Assembly (NCBI GenBank): GCA_044226865.1
Contig: JBGAGE010000001.1
Location: 310,001 to 374,000 of the forward strand
Origin: TMP-86 sp044226865
Lineage (GTDB): Bacteria > Pseudomonadota > Gammaproteobacteria > Steroidobacterales > Steroidobacteraceae
Length of the DNA stretch: 64,000 nt
Reading direction: 5' to 3'
Positions 36,668-44,518 of the stretch are shown in pieces. The position numbers and the translations under genes are program-made. The notes under the pieces were generated by a model. That model was not told the origin of the DNA. It made no database searches and saw only the letters and a list, made by a program, of their open reading frames with translations. The first letter of the stretch is position 1, and each line of letters starts with the position of its first letter.

Positions 36668-38152
36668 ATGAAGAGCCTGCATGCCGTGTCCGCCGCGACA
36701 CTGCGTTACCTGTCGACCCCGCGGCCGTTTTTCATCGGTGATCAGCCCGCCGCTGGTTCTCGCGAATGCGCCGAGGCCATCGACCCCGCCACCGGCGCCG
36801 CCATTGGGCGTTTCCACCTGGCCGATGAGACTGACGTTCAGGCCGCCGTGGCACTGGCGCGCCGCAGCTTCGAGGACGGCCGCTGGCGCCACCTGACACC
36901 GGCGCAACGCCAGCAGATCCTGTGGCGCGTGGCGGAGCTCATCGATGCGAATGCGCAGATGCTGGCGGAACTGGAATGCCTGGATGGCGGCAAGCTGTAC
37001 GCCCCCACGCTGCAATACGAAGTGCCGCACGCGGCCGAGACCTTCCGCTACTACGCCGGCTGGTGCACCAAGATGCCCGGCCATACGTTCGAGCCTTCGG
37101 TGCCGGGCGCACAGTTCCTCGGCTACGTGCGCGAGGAGCCCGTGGGTGTCGTGGCGCAGATCATTCCTTGGAACGGCGCGCTGGTGGCGGCTTCGTGGAA
37201 GCTGGCGCCGGCACTGGCCGCCGGTTGCAGCATCGTGCTCAAGCCCGCCGAATGGTCGACGCTGTCGGTGCTGCGCCTGGCGGAGTTGCTGCTGGAGGCG
37301 GGCATACCCGCCGGCACGGTCAGCGTGCTCAGCGGGCGTGGGCGCCTGGTCGGCCAGGCGCTGGCCGCGCATCCTGATGTCGACAAGGTGGCCTTCACCG
37401 GTTCCACCGCGGTGGGCAAGCAGTTGCTGGCCGCCGCCGCGGGGAATTTGAAGCGACTGTCGCTGGAGTTGGGCGGCAAGTCACCCACGATCATCTTCGA
37501 GGATGCCGACCTGGAGCAGACGCTGCCGGCCGCCGCCGGCGCGATCTTCTCCAACGCCGGGCAGGTATGCGTTGCCGGCTCGCGCGTGTATGCGCACCGC
37601 TCGGTGCATGCGACCGTTTGTGAGCGCCTCGCGGCCGTCGGCAAGGGCATGCGCCTGGGATCTGGGCTGGATGCGGCGAGCGAGATGGGGCCGCTGGTAT
37701 CCGCGGCACATCGCGCCAGCGTGCAGGATATCGTCGAGCGCAGCCGCGGCCCCGCGGTCACCCTGTTGAGCGGCGGTGCGCCCTCACCGGGGGCCGGGTT
37801 CTTCTATCCCCCAACGGTACTCGCGTGCGAGCATGGCGAGGTCGCAGCGGTGCGCGAGGAAATTTTCGGGCCCGTGGTCACCGTCATGCCCTTCGACGAC
37901 GACGCGCAGGCCGTTCGGCACGCGAACGATTCCATCTATGGCCTCGCGGCCAGCGTCTGGACGCGCGACCTCTCCCGCGCGCACCGCGTCGCCGCGGACA
38001 TCAAGTCGGGCATCGTGTGGGTGAACGCGCACGGCATCCCGGAGCTCGCCATGCCCATCGGCGGCATGAAGCAGTCGGGGTGGGGGCGCGAGCACGGGCT
38101 GGAAGGCCTGCGGCTGTACCTGGAGCCGAAGTCCGTGATGGTGCGAATCTGA
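36668..38152 (+). CDS. NAD(P)-dependent aldehyde dehydrogenase
   Basis: A 494-residue member of the ALDH superfamily. The nucleophile is Cys301 in NAGQVCVAGSRVY, and the general base is Glu267 in LELGGKSP. The cofactor segment VAFTGSTAVGKQL and the C-terminal PIGGMKQSGWGREHG are conserved. It oxidises an aldehyde to the acid. It is 4 bases after the aminotransferase and probably shares its transcript; with the ThDP enzyme it would complete an amino-acid to acid route. Confidence 0.93.
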   Translation: MKSLHAVSAATLRYLSTPRPFFIGDQPAAGSRECAEAIDPATGAAIGRFHLADETDVQAAVALARRSFEDGRWRHLTPAQRQQILWRVAELIDANAQMLAELECLDGGKLYAPTLQYEVPHAAETFRYYAGWCTKMPGHTFEPSVPGAQFLGYVREEPVGVVAQIIPWNGALVAASWKLAPALAAGCSIVLKPAEWSTLSVLRLAELLLEAGIPAGTVSVLSGRGRLVGQALAAHPDVDKVAFTGSTAVGKQLLAAAAGNLKRLSLELGGKSPTIIFEDADLEQTLPAAAGAIFSNAGQVCVAGSRVYAHRSVHATVCERLAAVGKGMRLGSGLDAASEMGPLVSAAHRASVQDIVERSRGPAVTLLSGGAPSPGAGFFYPPTVLACEHGEVAAVREEIFGPVVTVMPFDDDAQAVRHANDSIYGLAASVWTRDLSRAHRVAADIKSGIVWVNAHGIPELAMPIGGMKQSGWGREHGLEGLRLYLEPKSVMVRI

Positions 38153-38177
38153 GAACGCGCCGCCGTTCCCGCGTGCC

Positions 38178-39020
38178 GTGTCGCTGTTGACGGAGCGTTG
38201 GAAGGCCCCAGTGGCCGTCGCGGCATCCATCGCCTGTGCAGGGACTTTGTTCGCCGCATCGGTGTATGTGGCTTCCGAATGGCGATTGCGCCGGACTCAC
38301 GATGCCCCCCTGGAAAGCCTTGCGCCAGGCCCCACCGACCTGGCCGCCGGCCGGCACATGGCGGAACTTGTCGGTTGCTGGGCCGGGTGCCACGGCAGGG
38401 AGGGTGGCGGCGGCACCGTCACCATCAAAGATTGGGTGCAGATCACTGCGCCCGCACTTGCCCAGGCGTTGCCGGCGTACAGCGATGAGCAGCTCGTGCG
38501 GTTGATCCGCTATGGCGTCAAACGCGATGGGACGAGCGCCATCGGCATGAGCTCCTACACGTTTTGGACATTGGGCGGCGAAGACTTGCGCAACATCGTC
38601 GCCTTCGTGCGCGCACAACCTGCGGCGCCCGTCATGCAGCGCCGGCTCGATCTGCCGTTCCGCGCGCGCCTCGCGCTTGCCCGGGGGAAATGGAAGGTGT
38701 CCGCGGATGAAGTGGATCGGAGGATCCCGCGTTGGGGAGACCTGCCACGGCGCTCGATATTCGAGCGGGGCAGGTACCTCGCGAGCGTGGTCTGTGCCGA
38801 GTGTCACGGCACCGACTTTCGCGGTAATCTCGTACAGGGGGGGCCGTCGCTCGCGGTGGTGGCGGCCTACGGACCCGCCGAGTTCCAGAGATTGCTGCGA
38901 ACCGGACTAGCCATCGGCGGGCGCGCCATCCCGGACATGAGCTGGATGGCGCAGGTGCATTTCGACGAAGGCGAAATCTCCGACCTGTACGGCTTCCTGC
39001 GCGAGTATCACCACCGCTGA
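38178..39020 (+). CDS. Diheme cytochrome c with one CX3CH motif
   Basis: A 280-residue membrane-anchored cytochrome. An N-terminal helix (residues of about 10-32) anchors it, then two cytochrome c domains follow. The second heme motif is the standard CAECH (Cys206, Cys209, His210), with Met254 in PDMSWM a likely axial ligand. The first is CWAGCH, with Cys67, Cys71 and His72, so three residues separate the cysteines instead of two. The DNA reads cleanly through this. GMSSYTFW may hold its axial Met. It follows the ALDH by 25 bases (GTG start) and may accept electrons from a periplasmic dehydrogenase. Confidence 0.85.
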   Translation: MSLLTERWKAPVAVAASIACAGTLFAASVYVASEWRLRRTHDAPLESLAPGPTDLAAGRHMAELVGCWAGCHGREGGGGTVTIKDWVQITAPALAQALPAYSDEQLVRLIRYGVKRDGTSAIGMSSYTFWTLGGEDLRNIVAFVRAQPAAPVMQRRLDLPFRARLALARGKWKVSADEVDRRIPRWGDLPRRSIFERGRYLASVVCAECHGTDFRGNLVQGGPSLAVVAAYGPAEFQRLLRTGLAIGGRAIPDMSWMAQVHFDEGEISDLYGFLREYHHR

Positions 39021-39025
39021 CGCCG

Positions 39026-39925
39026 TCACACCCTCACAGTGCCGCCCACGGGCGCGGCGCGCAGGGCTTCGATGCGCTCTTCGAGCGGCGGATGGCTCAT
39101 GAACAACCGGCGCAGGCCGCCGGGAGCGCTGCCGCTGCGGATGCCGAAGGCGGCGAGCCCTTCGGGAAGCCCTTCACCCTGCTGGGCGCGCTGCAGCGCC
39201 TGCAACGCGCCGATCATCGCGCCGCGGCCGGCGAGCTCGGCGCCGCCCGCGTCGGCGCGGAATTCACGACGACGCGAGTAGGCCATGACCAGCATGCTCG
39301 CCAGCACACCCAGCACGAGCTCGGCCACGATCACGCTTGCGAAGTAGGCCATGCCGCGGCCGTCCTCGCTGCGGAACACCAGGCGGTCGAGCGTGCTGCC
39401 GATGATGCGCGCGAGGAAGATGACGAAGGTGTTGACCACGCCTTGCAGCAGGGTCAGCGTGACCATGTCACCGTTGGCCACGTGCGACACCTCGTGGCCG
39501 AGCACCGCTTCCACCTCGCGGCGCTGCATGCGCCGCAACAGGCCGGTGCTGACGGCTACCAGCGCGTTGTCGCGGTTGGCGCCGGTGGCGAAGGCGTTCG
39601 GTTCATCGGACTCGAAGACGCCGACTTCCGGCATGCCGATGCCTGCGCGCTGCGCTTGGGCGCGGACGGTGTCGACGAGCCATGACTCGGTGGCATCCGC
39701 CGGTTTCTCGATGAGGCGCACGCCCATCGCGCGCTTGGCCATCCATTTCGACAGCAGCAGGGAGATGATCGCACCGCCGAATCCGAACACGGCGGCGAAG
39801 GCCAGCAGGCCCGCCAGGCCTCCTGTCGGGGCCAGCAGCCGGTCCAGCCCGAACAGCTGCACGATGCCGGTCAGCATGAGCATCACGGCCAGGTTGGTCG
39901 CCAGGAACCACAGGATGCGCTTCAT
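39026..39925 (-). CDS. htpX: Protease HtpX
   Basis: A 299-residue inner-membrane zinc protease of the M48B family. Two N-terminal membrane segments (LWFLATNLAVMLMLTGIVQ and LAFAAVFGFGGAIISLLL) are followed by the catalytic GHEVSHVANGD (zinc ligands His144, His148; catalytic Glu145). Two more hydrophobic segments follow, as in E. coli HtpX. It degrades misfolded membrane proteins and is normally under heat or envelope stress control. The GGAGGTGA site decides the start as ATG 39925 rather than ATG 39931. Confidence 0.95.
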   Translation of the reverse strand: MKRILWFLATNLAVMLMLTGIVQLFGLDRLLAPTGGLAGLLAFAAVFGFGGAIISLLLSKWMAKRAMGVRLIEKPADATESWLVDTVRAQAQRAGIGMPEVGVFESDEPNAFATGANRDNALVAVSTGLLRRMQRREVEAVLGHEVSHVANGDMVTLTLLQGVVNTFVIFLARIIGSTLDRLVFRSEDGRGMAYFASVIVAELVLGVLASMLVMAYSRRREFRADAGGAELAGRGAMIGALQALQRAQQGEGLPEGLAAFGIRSGSAPGGLRRLFMSHPPLEERIEALRAAPVGGTVRV

Positions 39926-39931
39926 CGACAT

Positions 39932-39939
39932 TCACCTCC
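39932..39939 (-). promoter_or_regulatory. Ribosome-binding site deciding the htpX start
   Basis: On the minus strand GGAGGTGA at 39939-39932 is a near-perfect anti-SD match. Its spacing is 9 bases to ATG 39925 but only 3 to ATG 39931, so translation should begin at 39925, giving MKRILWF as in other HtpX proteins. Confidence 0.75.
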
Positions 39940-39990
39940 GATTGGTACTTGGCGGGAATCATGGGGCCGGAGGTGCACAGGGAAAAGCAG

Positions 39991-40028
39991 AAAAAAATTC
40001 AATCATCATCAGTTTAATGCTGATGATG
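39991..40028 (-). terminator. AT-rich hairpin with T tract between the small gene and htpX
   Basis: On the minus strand CATCATCAG pairs with CTGATGATG across a 7-base loop, followed by ATTGAA and a run of seven T. It lies 122 bases after the stop of the small gene at 40150 and 66 bases before htpX. It could end the upstream operon or be a melting-type structure in the htpX leader. Confidence 0.45.
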
Positions 40029-40149
40029 CGAAAGGCCTTTCGGCTGTTGGGCGGCGTCCCGGTAGCGGCGATCGCCTTGCCGAGGCGGCTTTGGGGCGGC
40101 CTCAGCGTAATGGCCGCGTAGCGGCCGGGAGATTCAGGTCAGCCCGGCT

Positions 40150-40458
40150 TCACCAGGGCTTGTTGATGTCGTTGCCGGGAGCGGCCGAGGGGCCGGCCGT
40201 GGGTGAACCGGCGACGTTCGCCGGCTGATCTCCCGACAGCACCTGCCGCAGCCAGAAGAAGGGCAGCCCGAGCACGAAGCTCAAGCCGCCGGCGCTGCCG
40301 AGGACGCGCCCGAGGATGCCCAGCGCCTCGCGCGCCGACACGGCTATGGTGGTCTGCACGGAGGAGCCTTCGGCGGATTGCAGCAGCAGCTCATTGCCGG
40401 CGCGGTGCACCGCGCCGATGCGGATGTCCATGTTGGCAAGCGGGGATTGCACCTTCAT
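40150..40458 (-). CDS. Small protein of unknown function, nitrilase-linked
   Basis: A 102-residue protein. The first 40 residues look like a small beta domain (MDIRIGAVHRAGNELLLQSAEG), then a hydrophobic stretch AREALGILGRVLGSAGGLSFVLGLPFFW may be one or two membrane segments, ending in a Pro/Ala tail. I do not recognise the family. It starts 2 bases after the stop of the carbon-nitrogen hydrolase gene, so it is very likely co-expressed with it and with the FAD oxidoreductase upstream. Confidence 0.65.
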   Translation of the reverse strand: MKVQSPLANMDIRIGAVHRAGNELLLQSAEGSSVQTTIAVSAREALGILGRVLGSAGGLSFVLGLPFFWLRQVLSGDQPANVAGSPTAGPSAAPGNDINKPW

Positions 40459-40460
40459 GG

Positions 40461-41612
40461 TCAGCTCTTCTTCAGCGTGCCCAGTTCCTGCGCCCGCGCC
40501 ACGCGCTTCTCGTGCAGGCTGGGCATGTCGTCCACGCTCATTCCCGCGGGCGGGGTGAACTGGCCGCGGCCGTACAGGTCGCGGAATACTTCCTTCACCG
40601 GGCCCATCTTGTCGGCCAGTGTGCGTGGCGGCTTGCCGGTGGGGAATTGGTTGGCCGGATAGATGGGCTTGTCGTAGATCTGGCGGAAGCCTTCGGTGCG
40701 CAAGTCCACCCAGGTATTGTGATTGCAGCGCGAACGGTGCTCGCGCAAGGATTCGATGTCGATGGTGGCGGCCAGCACCTGCTCCTGCGGGTAGGGCGCA
40801 TGCCGCATCACCATGCCGGTGTAGTCGATGGCGAAGGAATTGCCGGAGCAGAAGGCGCTGGGATAGTAGGCATAGTCCACCGTGCCCCAGTTGGAGCCCA
40901 GCACGTAGGCCATGTTGTCGTGCGCGCGCGTGCGGCGCGTGAACATCCAGAAGTCCCAGGGCGGGGATACACCCTCGATCTCCTGCAGCGCCACCGGATG
41001 GCAGATGACCTCGCAGCCGTTGTAGCCCAGGGCACGCGACACCTCCGGTGTGCAGCCATCATGGCAGGTCATGGTGCCCAGCTTGCCGATGGGCGTATCG
41101 ATGACCGGGAACAGGGTCTTGATGTCGCCGCCGAACACCTGCTTGTACTCGTCGAACAGGTCGTGCGGGCTCGTGCCGAGGCCAATGGAGGCGGGGATGT
41201 GCCACTTGTGATAGCGCAGCGCGAGCTCGCCATCGGGGCCGATGATGAAGGCCGTGTTGAACCAGCGGTCGGGGAATTGCGGCACCTTTTCCACCACGCC
41301 GCCGCCGCAGATATAGATCCTATATTCTCTTGCCTTGTCGGCGAGCGTCTTGAATTCCGGGCCGTCGAAGGTGATGGCCTTCTTCATGAAGGAATCGATG
41401 CCATGCTCGCCCTTGCCGGGCGTGGTCACGCCTTGCAGGAAGTATTCGGGGAACACCACCAGCTTCGCCGGCAGCTCCCACGCATATCCCACGCCGAAGT
41501 CGATCATCTGCAGCGCGCGGGTCAGGTTCTTCTGGATGCCGGCACGGTCCTCGGCCACGTGCACGTGCGGCTGCATGACCAGGGCGGTGTACTTGTCGAT
41601 CTTCTTGCTCAT
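40461..41612 (-). CDS. Carbon-nitrogen hydrolase (nitrilase superfamily)
   Basis: A 383-residue protein with the nitrilase triad Glu56 (FPEYFLQG), Lys136 (RYHKWHIP) and Cys183 (TCHDGCTPE). It is longer than simple amidases, with a C-terminal extension of about 90 residues. The family hydrolyses nitriles, amides or carbamoyl compounds to acids; this branch, with the odd CHDGCTPE nucleophile region, is not one I can assign to a substrate. It sits in a minus-strand group with an FAD oxidoreductase (27 bases upstream) and a small membrane-like protein (2 bases downstream). Confidence 0.88.
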   Translation of the reverse strand: MSKKIDKYTALVMQPHVHVAEDRAGIQKNLTRALQMIDFGVGYAWELPAKLVVFPEYFLQGVTTPGKGEHGIDSFMKKAITFDGPEFKTLADKAREYRIYICGGGVVEKVPQFPDRWFNTAFIIGPDGELALRYHKWHIPASIGLGTSPHDLFDEYKQVFGGDIKTLFPVIDTPIGKLGTMTCHDGCTPEVSRALGYNGCEVICHPVALQEIEGVSPPWDFWMFTRRTRAHDNMAYVLGSNWGTVDYAYYPSAFCSGNSFAIDYTGMVMRHAPYPQEQVLAATIDIESLREHRSRCNHNTWVDLRTEGFRQIYDKPIYPANQFPTGKPPRTLADKMGPVKEVFRDLYGRGQFTPPAGMSVDDMPSLHEKRVARAQELGTLKKS

Positions 41613-41639
41613 ATGGTCTCCAGGCGATGTCGCCTCTTC

Positions 41640-43220
41640 TCAGAATTGCGCGCGCTTGATGCCGAAGTCATCCAGCATGACGCGCGCGGTGATGGTGCCC
41701 ATGGCCGAGATGCCGCCGCCCGGGTGGCAGTGCGGTCCGGTCATGTACAAATGCTTGATGGGCGAGCGGTAATGCGCGTAGCCCGGAAAGGGACGAAAGT
41801 AGCCGAGCTGCGCCGCGATGCGCTCACCGCCATTGGTGGTGCCGTCGACGAAACTGGGGTTGGCGGCTTCCAGGGTCTCGCGTGTCTCCACGTACATCCC
41901 GAGGATGGTGGAGTCGTCGACGTTCGGCGCGTACTGCTGCAATTTCTTCAGCAGCGTGTTGCGCGCGTAATCCTCCCCGATGTCGGTCCAGCTGCGGCCG
42001 TCGGCCAGCCAGTTGGAGACGAAGGTATCGAGGATCAACGTGTGCTTGCCGGGCGGCGCGCGGGTCGGGTCCATCAGCGTCCAGCAGGCGCACCACAGGA
42101 AAGGATCCGTGGGCGGCACGCCCATGGCGATCTCGGCGTAGAACTTCAGCATCTGCTCCGTCGAATCGACGATGCGATGGAACAGGCAGGCGCTCATGTC
42201 CGCGCCGTTGTTGAAGGCCGGTGCTTCCGACAGCGCCAGGTGCAGGCGGCAGATGCTGATCTTGCCGAAGGAGAATCGTTGCACCATGCGTGTGAAGTCG
42301 GGCTGCAGGTGTTCGGTGCCCACGAACTTCAGGAAGGTCTGCTTGGGCTCCAGTGCGGAGACCACCGCACGCCTGGCCTTGATCACACGCCCGTCGGCGA
42401 GTTGCAGGCCCGCGGCGCGGCCGCCGTCGAGCAGGATCTTGTCGATGGCGGTGCCGGTGAGCACCTGGCCGCCATGTGCCTCCACATACCGCACCATGGC
42501 ATTGGGCAAGCCCTGGCTGCCGCCTTCTGGAATGGCCTGGCCGTAGACGTGAATGGCGGGAATCATGATGTAGAAGGATTGACCCGCGCCTTCCTGCTCG
42601 GGCAGCACCTGAGGCGCCAGCGCCCAGTTGAGCATCACGGCTTTGACGAAATTATTCTCGAAGTTCATCTCAACCCAGGCGCGGGCCGAGAGCGAGAACT
42701 CCTGCAGGCGGCGCAGGCCTTGATGCGTGGTCTCCAGCGCGCGCGCCAATGTCGAGGGCGGGGAGGGCGGGGAGAAGAAGGCCTTCAAAAACCCATCCTT
42801 CACCAGCGCGAAGTCATCGTGGATCTGCCGGTAGCGCGCGGCGTCCGCGCGCGAATAGCGGGCGATGGTCTCGCAGGTCTTGTCGATGGATTTGTAGATG
42901 ATGATGCCGGGACCGCCGGCCTTGTCCGGATGGCCGGTGATGTGATCCTGAGCCCATAGGTACTTCAGTCCATATTGCTCGAGCTCGGGGCGGATCGCCT
43001 GGAAGTCGGGATTGCAATGGATCCACACATGCGAGGAGCCGAACAGGTCGTGTTTGAAGCCGGGCAGGGTGACTTCACGGGTGATGGCGCCGCCGCCCAC
43101 CCACGGATTGCGCTCGACCACGCACACGCTCAACCCCTCGCGCGCCAGGGTGGTGGCGCAGGCCAGGCCATTGACCCCGCCGCCGGCGATGGCCACATCC
43201 ACGACATGCTCTGAACTCAT
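41640..43220 (-). CDS. FAD-dependent oxidoreductase (phytoene desaturase-like)
   Basis: A 526-residue flavoprotein. The N-terminal dinucleotide motif VDVAIAGGGVNGLACATTLAREGLS binds FAD, followed by VVERNPWVGGGAITRE. The C-terminal stretch LYMTGPHCHPGGGISAMG is the second FAD-contact typical of phytoene desaturase and CrtO-like proteins. No carotenoid genes are around, so the role is probably oxidation or desaturation of another hydrophobic substrate. It lies just upstream of the nitrilase gene on the same strand. Confidence 0.88.
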   Translation of the reverse strand: MSSEHVVDVAIAGGGVNGLACATTLAREGLSVCVVERNPWVGGGAITREVTLPGFKHDLFGSSHVWIHCNPDFQAIRPELEQYGLKYLWAQDHITGHPDKAGGPGIIIYKSIDKTCETIARYSRADAARYRQIHDDFALVKDGFLKAFFSPPSPPSTLARALETTHQGLRRLQEFSLSARAWVEMNFENNFVKAVMLNWALAPQVLPEQEGAGQSFYIMIPAIHVYGQAIPEGGSQGLPNAMVRYVEAHGGQVLTGTAIDKILLDGGRAAGLQLADGRVIKARRAVVSALEPKQTFLKFVGTEHLQPDFTRMVQRFSFGKISICRLHLALSEAPAFNNGADMSACLFHRIVDSTEQMLKFYAEIAMGVPPTDPFLWCACWTLMDPTRAPPGKHTLILDTFVSNWLADGRSWTDIGEDYARNTLLKKLQQYAPNVDDSTILGMYVETRETLEAANPSFVDGTTNGGERIAAQLGYFRPFPGYAHYRSPIKHLYMTGPHCHPGGGISAMGTITARVMLDDFGIKRAQF

Positions 43221-43332
43221 GGCGGCATGATGGCCATTCGACCGCGATTAGCCAACCGCAGCGGGCGGGATTTGGACCTGATCATTCTTCATGCGGCCGA
43301 TCAATCCTGCTCATGGCCCGGTGCGGCGGGCA

Positions 43333-44346
43333 TCAGCGGCGCACATCCAGGCGCCCGCCGTCGCGCAGATGGGCGACATCCGCGGCGCTCAGGGTATTGA
43401 AATCGCCGGGCAGCGTGTGCTTGAGCGCGGTGGCAGCTGCGGCGAAATCCACGCAGGGCTTGAGATCCCAGCCGCTGCACAGGCCATGCAGGATGCCGGC
43501 CGCGAACGCATCCCCGCCGCCGATGCGTTCGATGATGGGGTTCAGTTCGTGCACGGTGCTGGCGGCATTGCCGTGGCGCGAGCTCAAGAAGGCGCACAGG
43601 CCGTGATGATCGGCGCTGTGCACCTGCCGGTGCGTTGCCGTCACGTAGTCGAGCGCGGGGCAGGCCTCGAAGGCCCGGGCCGCCGCGCGCATCTGCGCCT
43701 CCTGCGGCGCGAGGCCCGCATAATTCCCGCCGAACAGGACTGCAATGTCGGTGCAGTTGCCGAACAGGAGTTGGGCGGAGCGTGCAAACGTGCCGATGAT
43801 GGCAGGCGCTTCGGATTCGCGGCCCGCCCATAGCGAGGGGCGGATGTTGCAGTCGAAGGAAATCCGCACGTTCGATGCGCGCGCCGCGGTCACCGCCCGT
43901 TGCAATGCGTCCGCCGCACGCTGGCCCAGGGCGGGGGTGATGCCGCTGATGTGCAGCCAATCCGCGCCCGCCAGCAGGGAATTCCAGTCGTAGGCCGCCG
44001 GGTCCGCGGCAGCGAAGGCTGAACCGGCGCGATCGTACAGGACCTGCGCAGGGCGCAACTGTGCCGGCGCCGTGTAGAAATACAGCCCCATGCGGCCGGG
44101 CTGCAGGGCGATGCCCGAGACATCCGCGCCATGACGACGCAATTCGCCCAGGCAGACCCTGCCGATGTCGTTGTCGGGCAGCGTGCTGACGAGCCGCGCA
44201 CGATGACCGAAGTAGGCCAGGGAGATGCCGGTGTTGGCTTCGGCGCCGCCGAACTGCGCATCCAGCCGTCCCGAGCGCAGCAGCGGTTCGAGCCCCGGCG
44301 CCGCCAGCCGCAGCAGGATCTCCCCGAAACAGACGATGGTGCTCAT
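43333..44346 (-). CDS. kdgK: 2-dehydro-3-deoxygluconokinase (PfkB family)
   Basis: A 337-residue ribokinase-family sugar kinase. The N-terminal FGGAEANTGISLAYFG is the substrate-binding signature and ERIGGGDAFAAGILHGL is the C-terminal PfkB signature with the catalytic Asp. Its overall sequence fits KDG kinases, which use ATP to make 2-keto-3-deoxy-6-phosphogluconate. This is exactly the next step after manD at 31.6-32.8 kb, which supports the call; no KDPG aldolase gene is in the window. Its start is divergent from the DUF819 gene. Confidence 0.87.
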   Translation of the reverse strand: MSTIVCFGEILLRLAAPGLEPLLRSGRLDAQFGGAEANTGISLAYFGHRARLVSTLPDNDIGRVCLGELRRHGADVSGIALQPGRMGLYFYTAPAQLRPAQVLYDRAGSAFAAADPAAYDWNSLLAGADWLHISGITPALGQRAADALQRAVTAARASNVRISFDCNIRPSLWAGRESEAPAIIGTFARSAQLLFGNCTDIAVLFGGNYAGLAPQEAQMRAAARAFEACPALDYVTATHRQVHSADHHGLCAFLSSRHGNAASTVHELNPIIERIGGGDAFAAGILHGLCSGWDLKPCVDFAAAATALKHTLPGDFNTLSAADVAHLRDGGRLDVRR

Positions 44347-44458
44347 GGGCGGATTTTAGGCTATTCGCTCACCGCGCGCGCTGCAAGCATGCCTCGGATC
44401 ACCGCAGCTAATGCCTCGCATAAGCAATCTTGCGGATGCGCGCCGGGCTTTCCCCCTC

Positions 44459-44497
44459 GCGCCGATGCGTTAGTATCGGCGCAGCGCCCACGGGCGC
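44459..44497. promoter_or_regulatory. Two adjacent perfect dyads ahead of the DUF819 transporter
   Basis: GCGCCGAT at 44459-44466 pairs with ATCGGCGC at 44475-44482, and 1 base later GCGCCC (44484-44489) pairs with GGGCGC (44492-44497). They lie 21-60 bases before the transporter ATG, in the gap to the divergent kdgK, and could be operators or structured leader RNA. Confidence 0.35.
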
Positions 44498-44518
44498 AAT
44501 TGACGACAAGGGGATGCG

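Noticed and set aside
40203..42959. A 918-codon plus-strand open frame opposite the nitrilase and FAD oxidoreductase genes
   Set aside because: The minus-strand genes have clear catalytic motifs; the plus frame is His/Arg/Val-rich low-complexity-like sequence with no motif.
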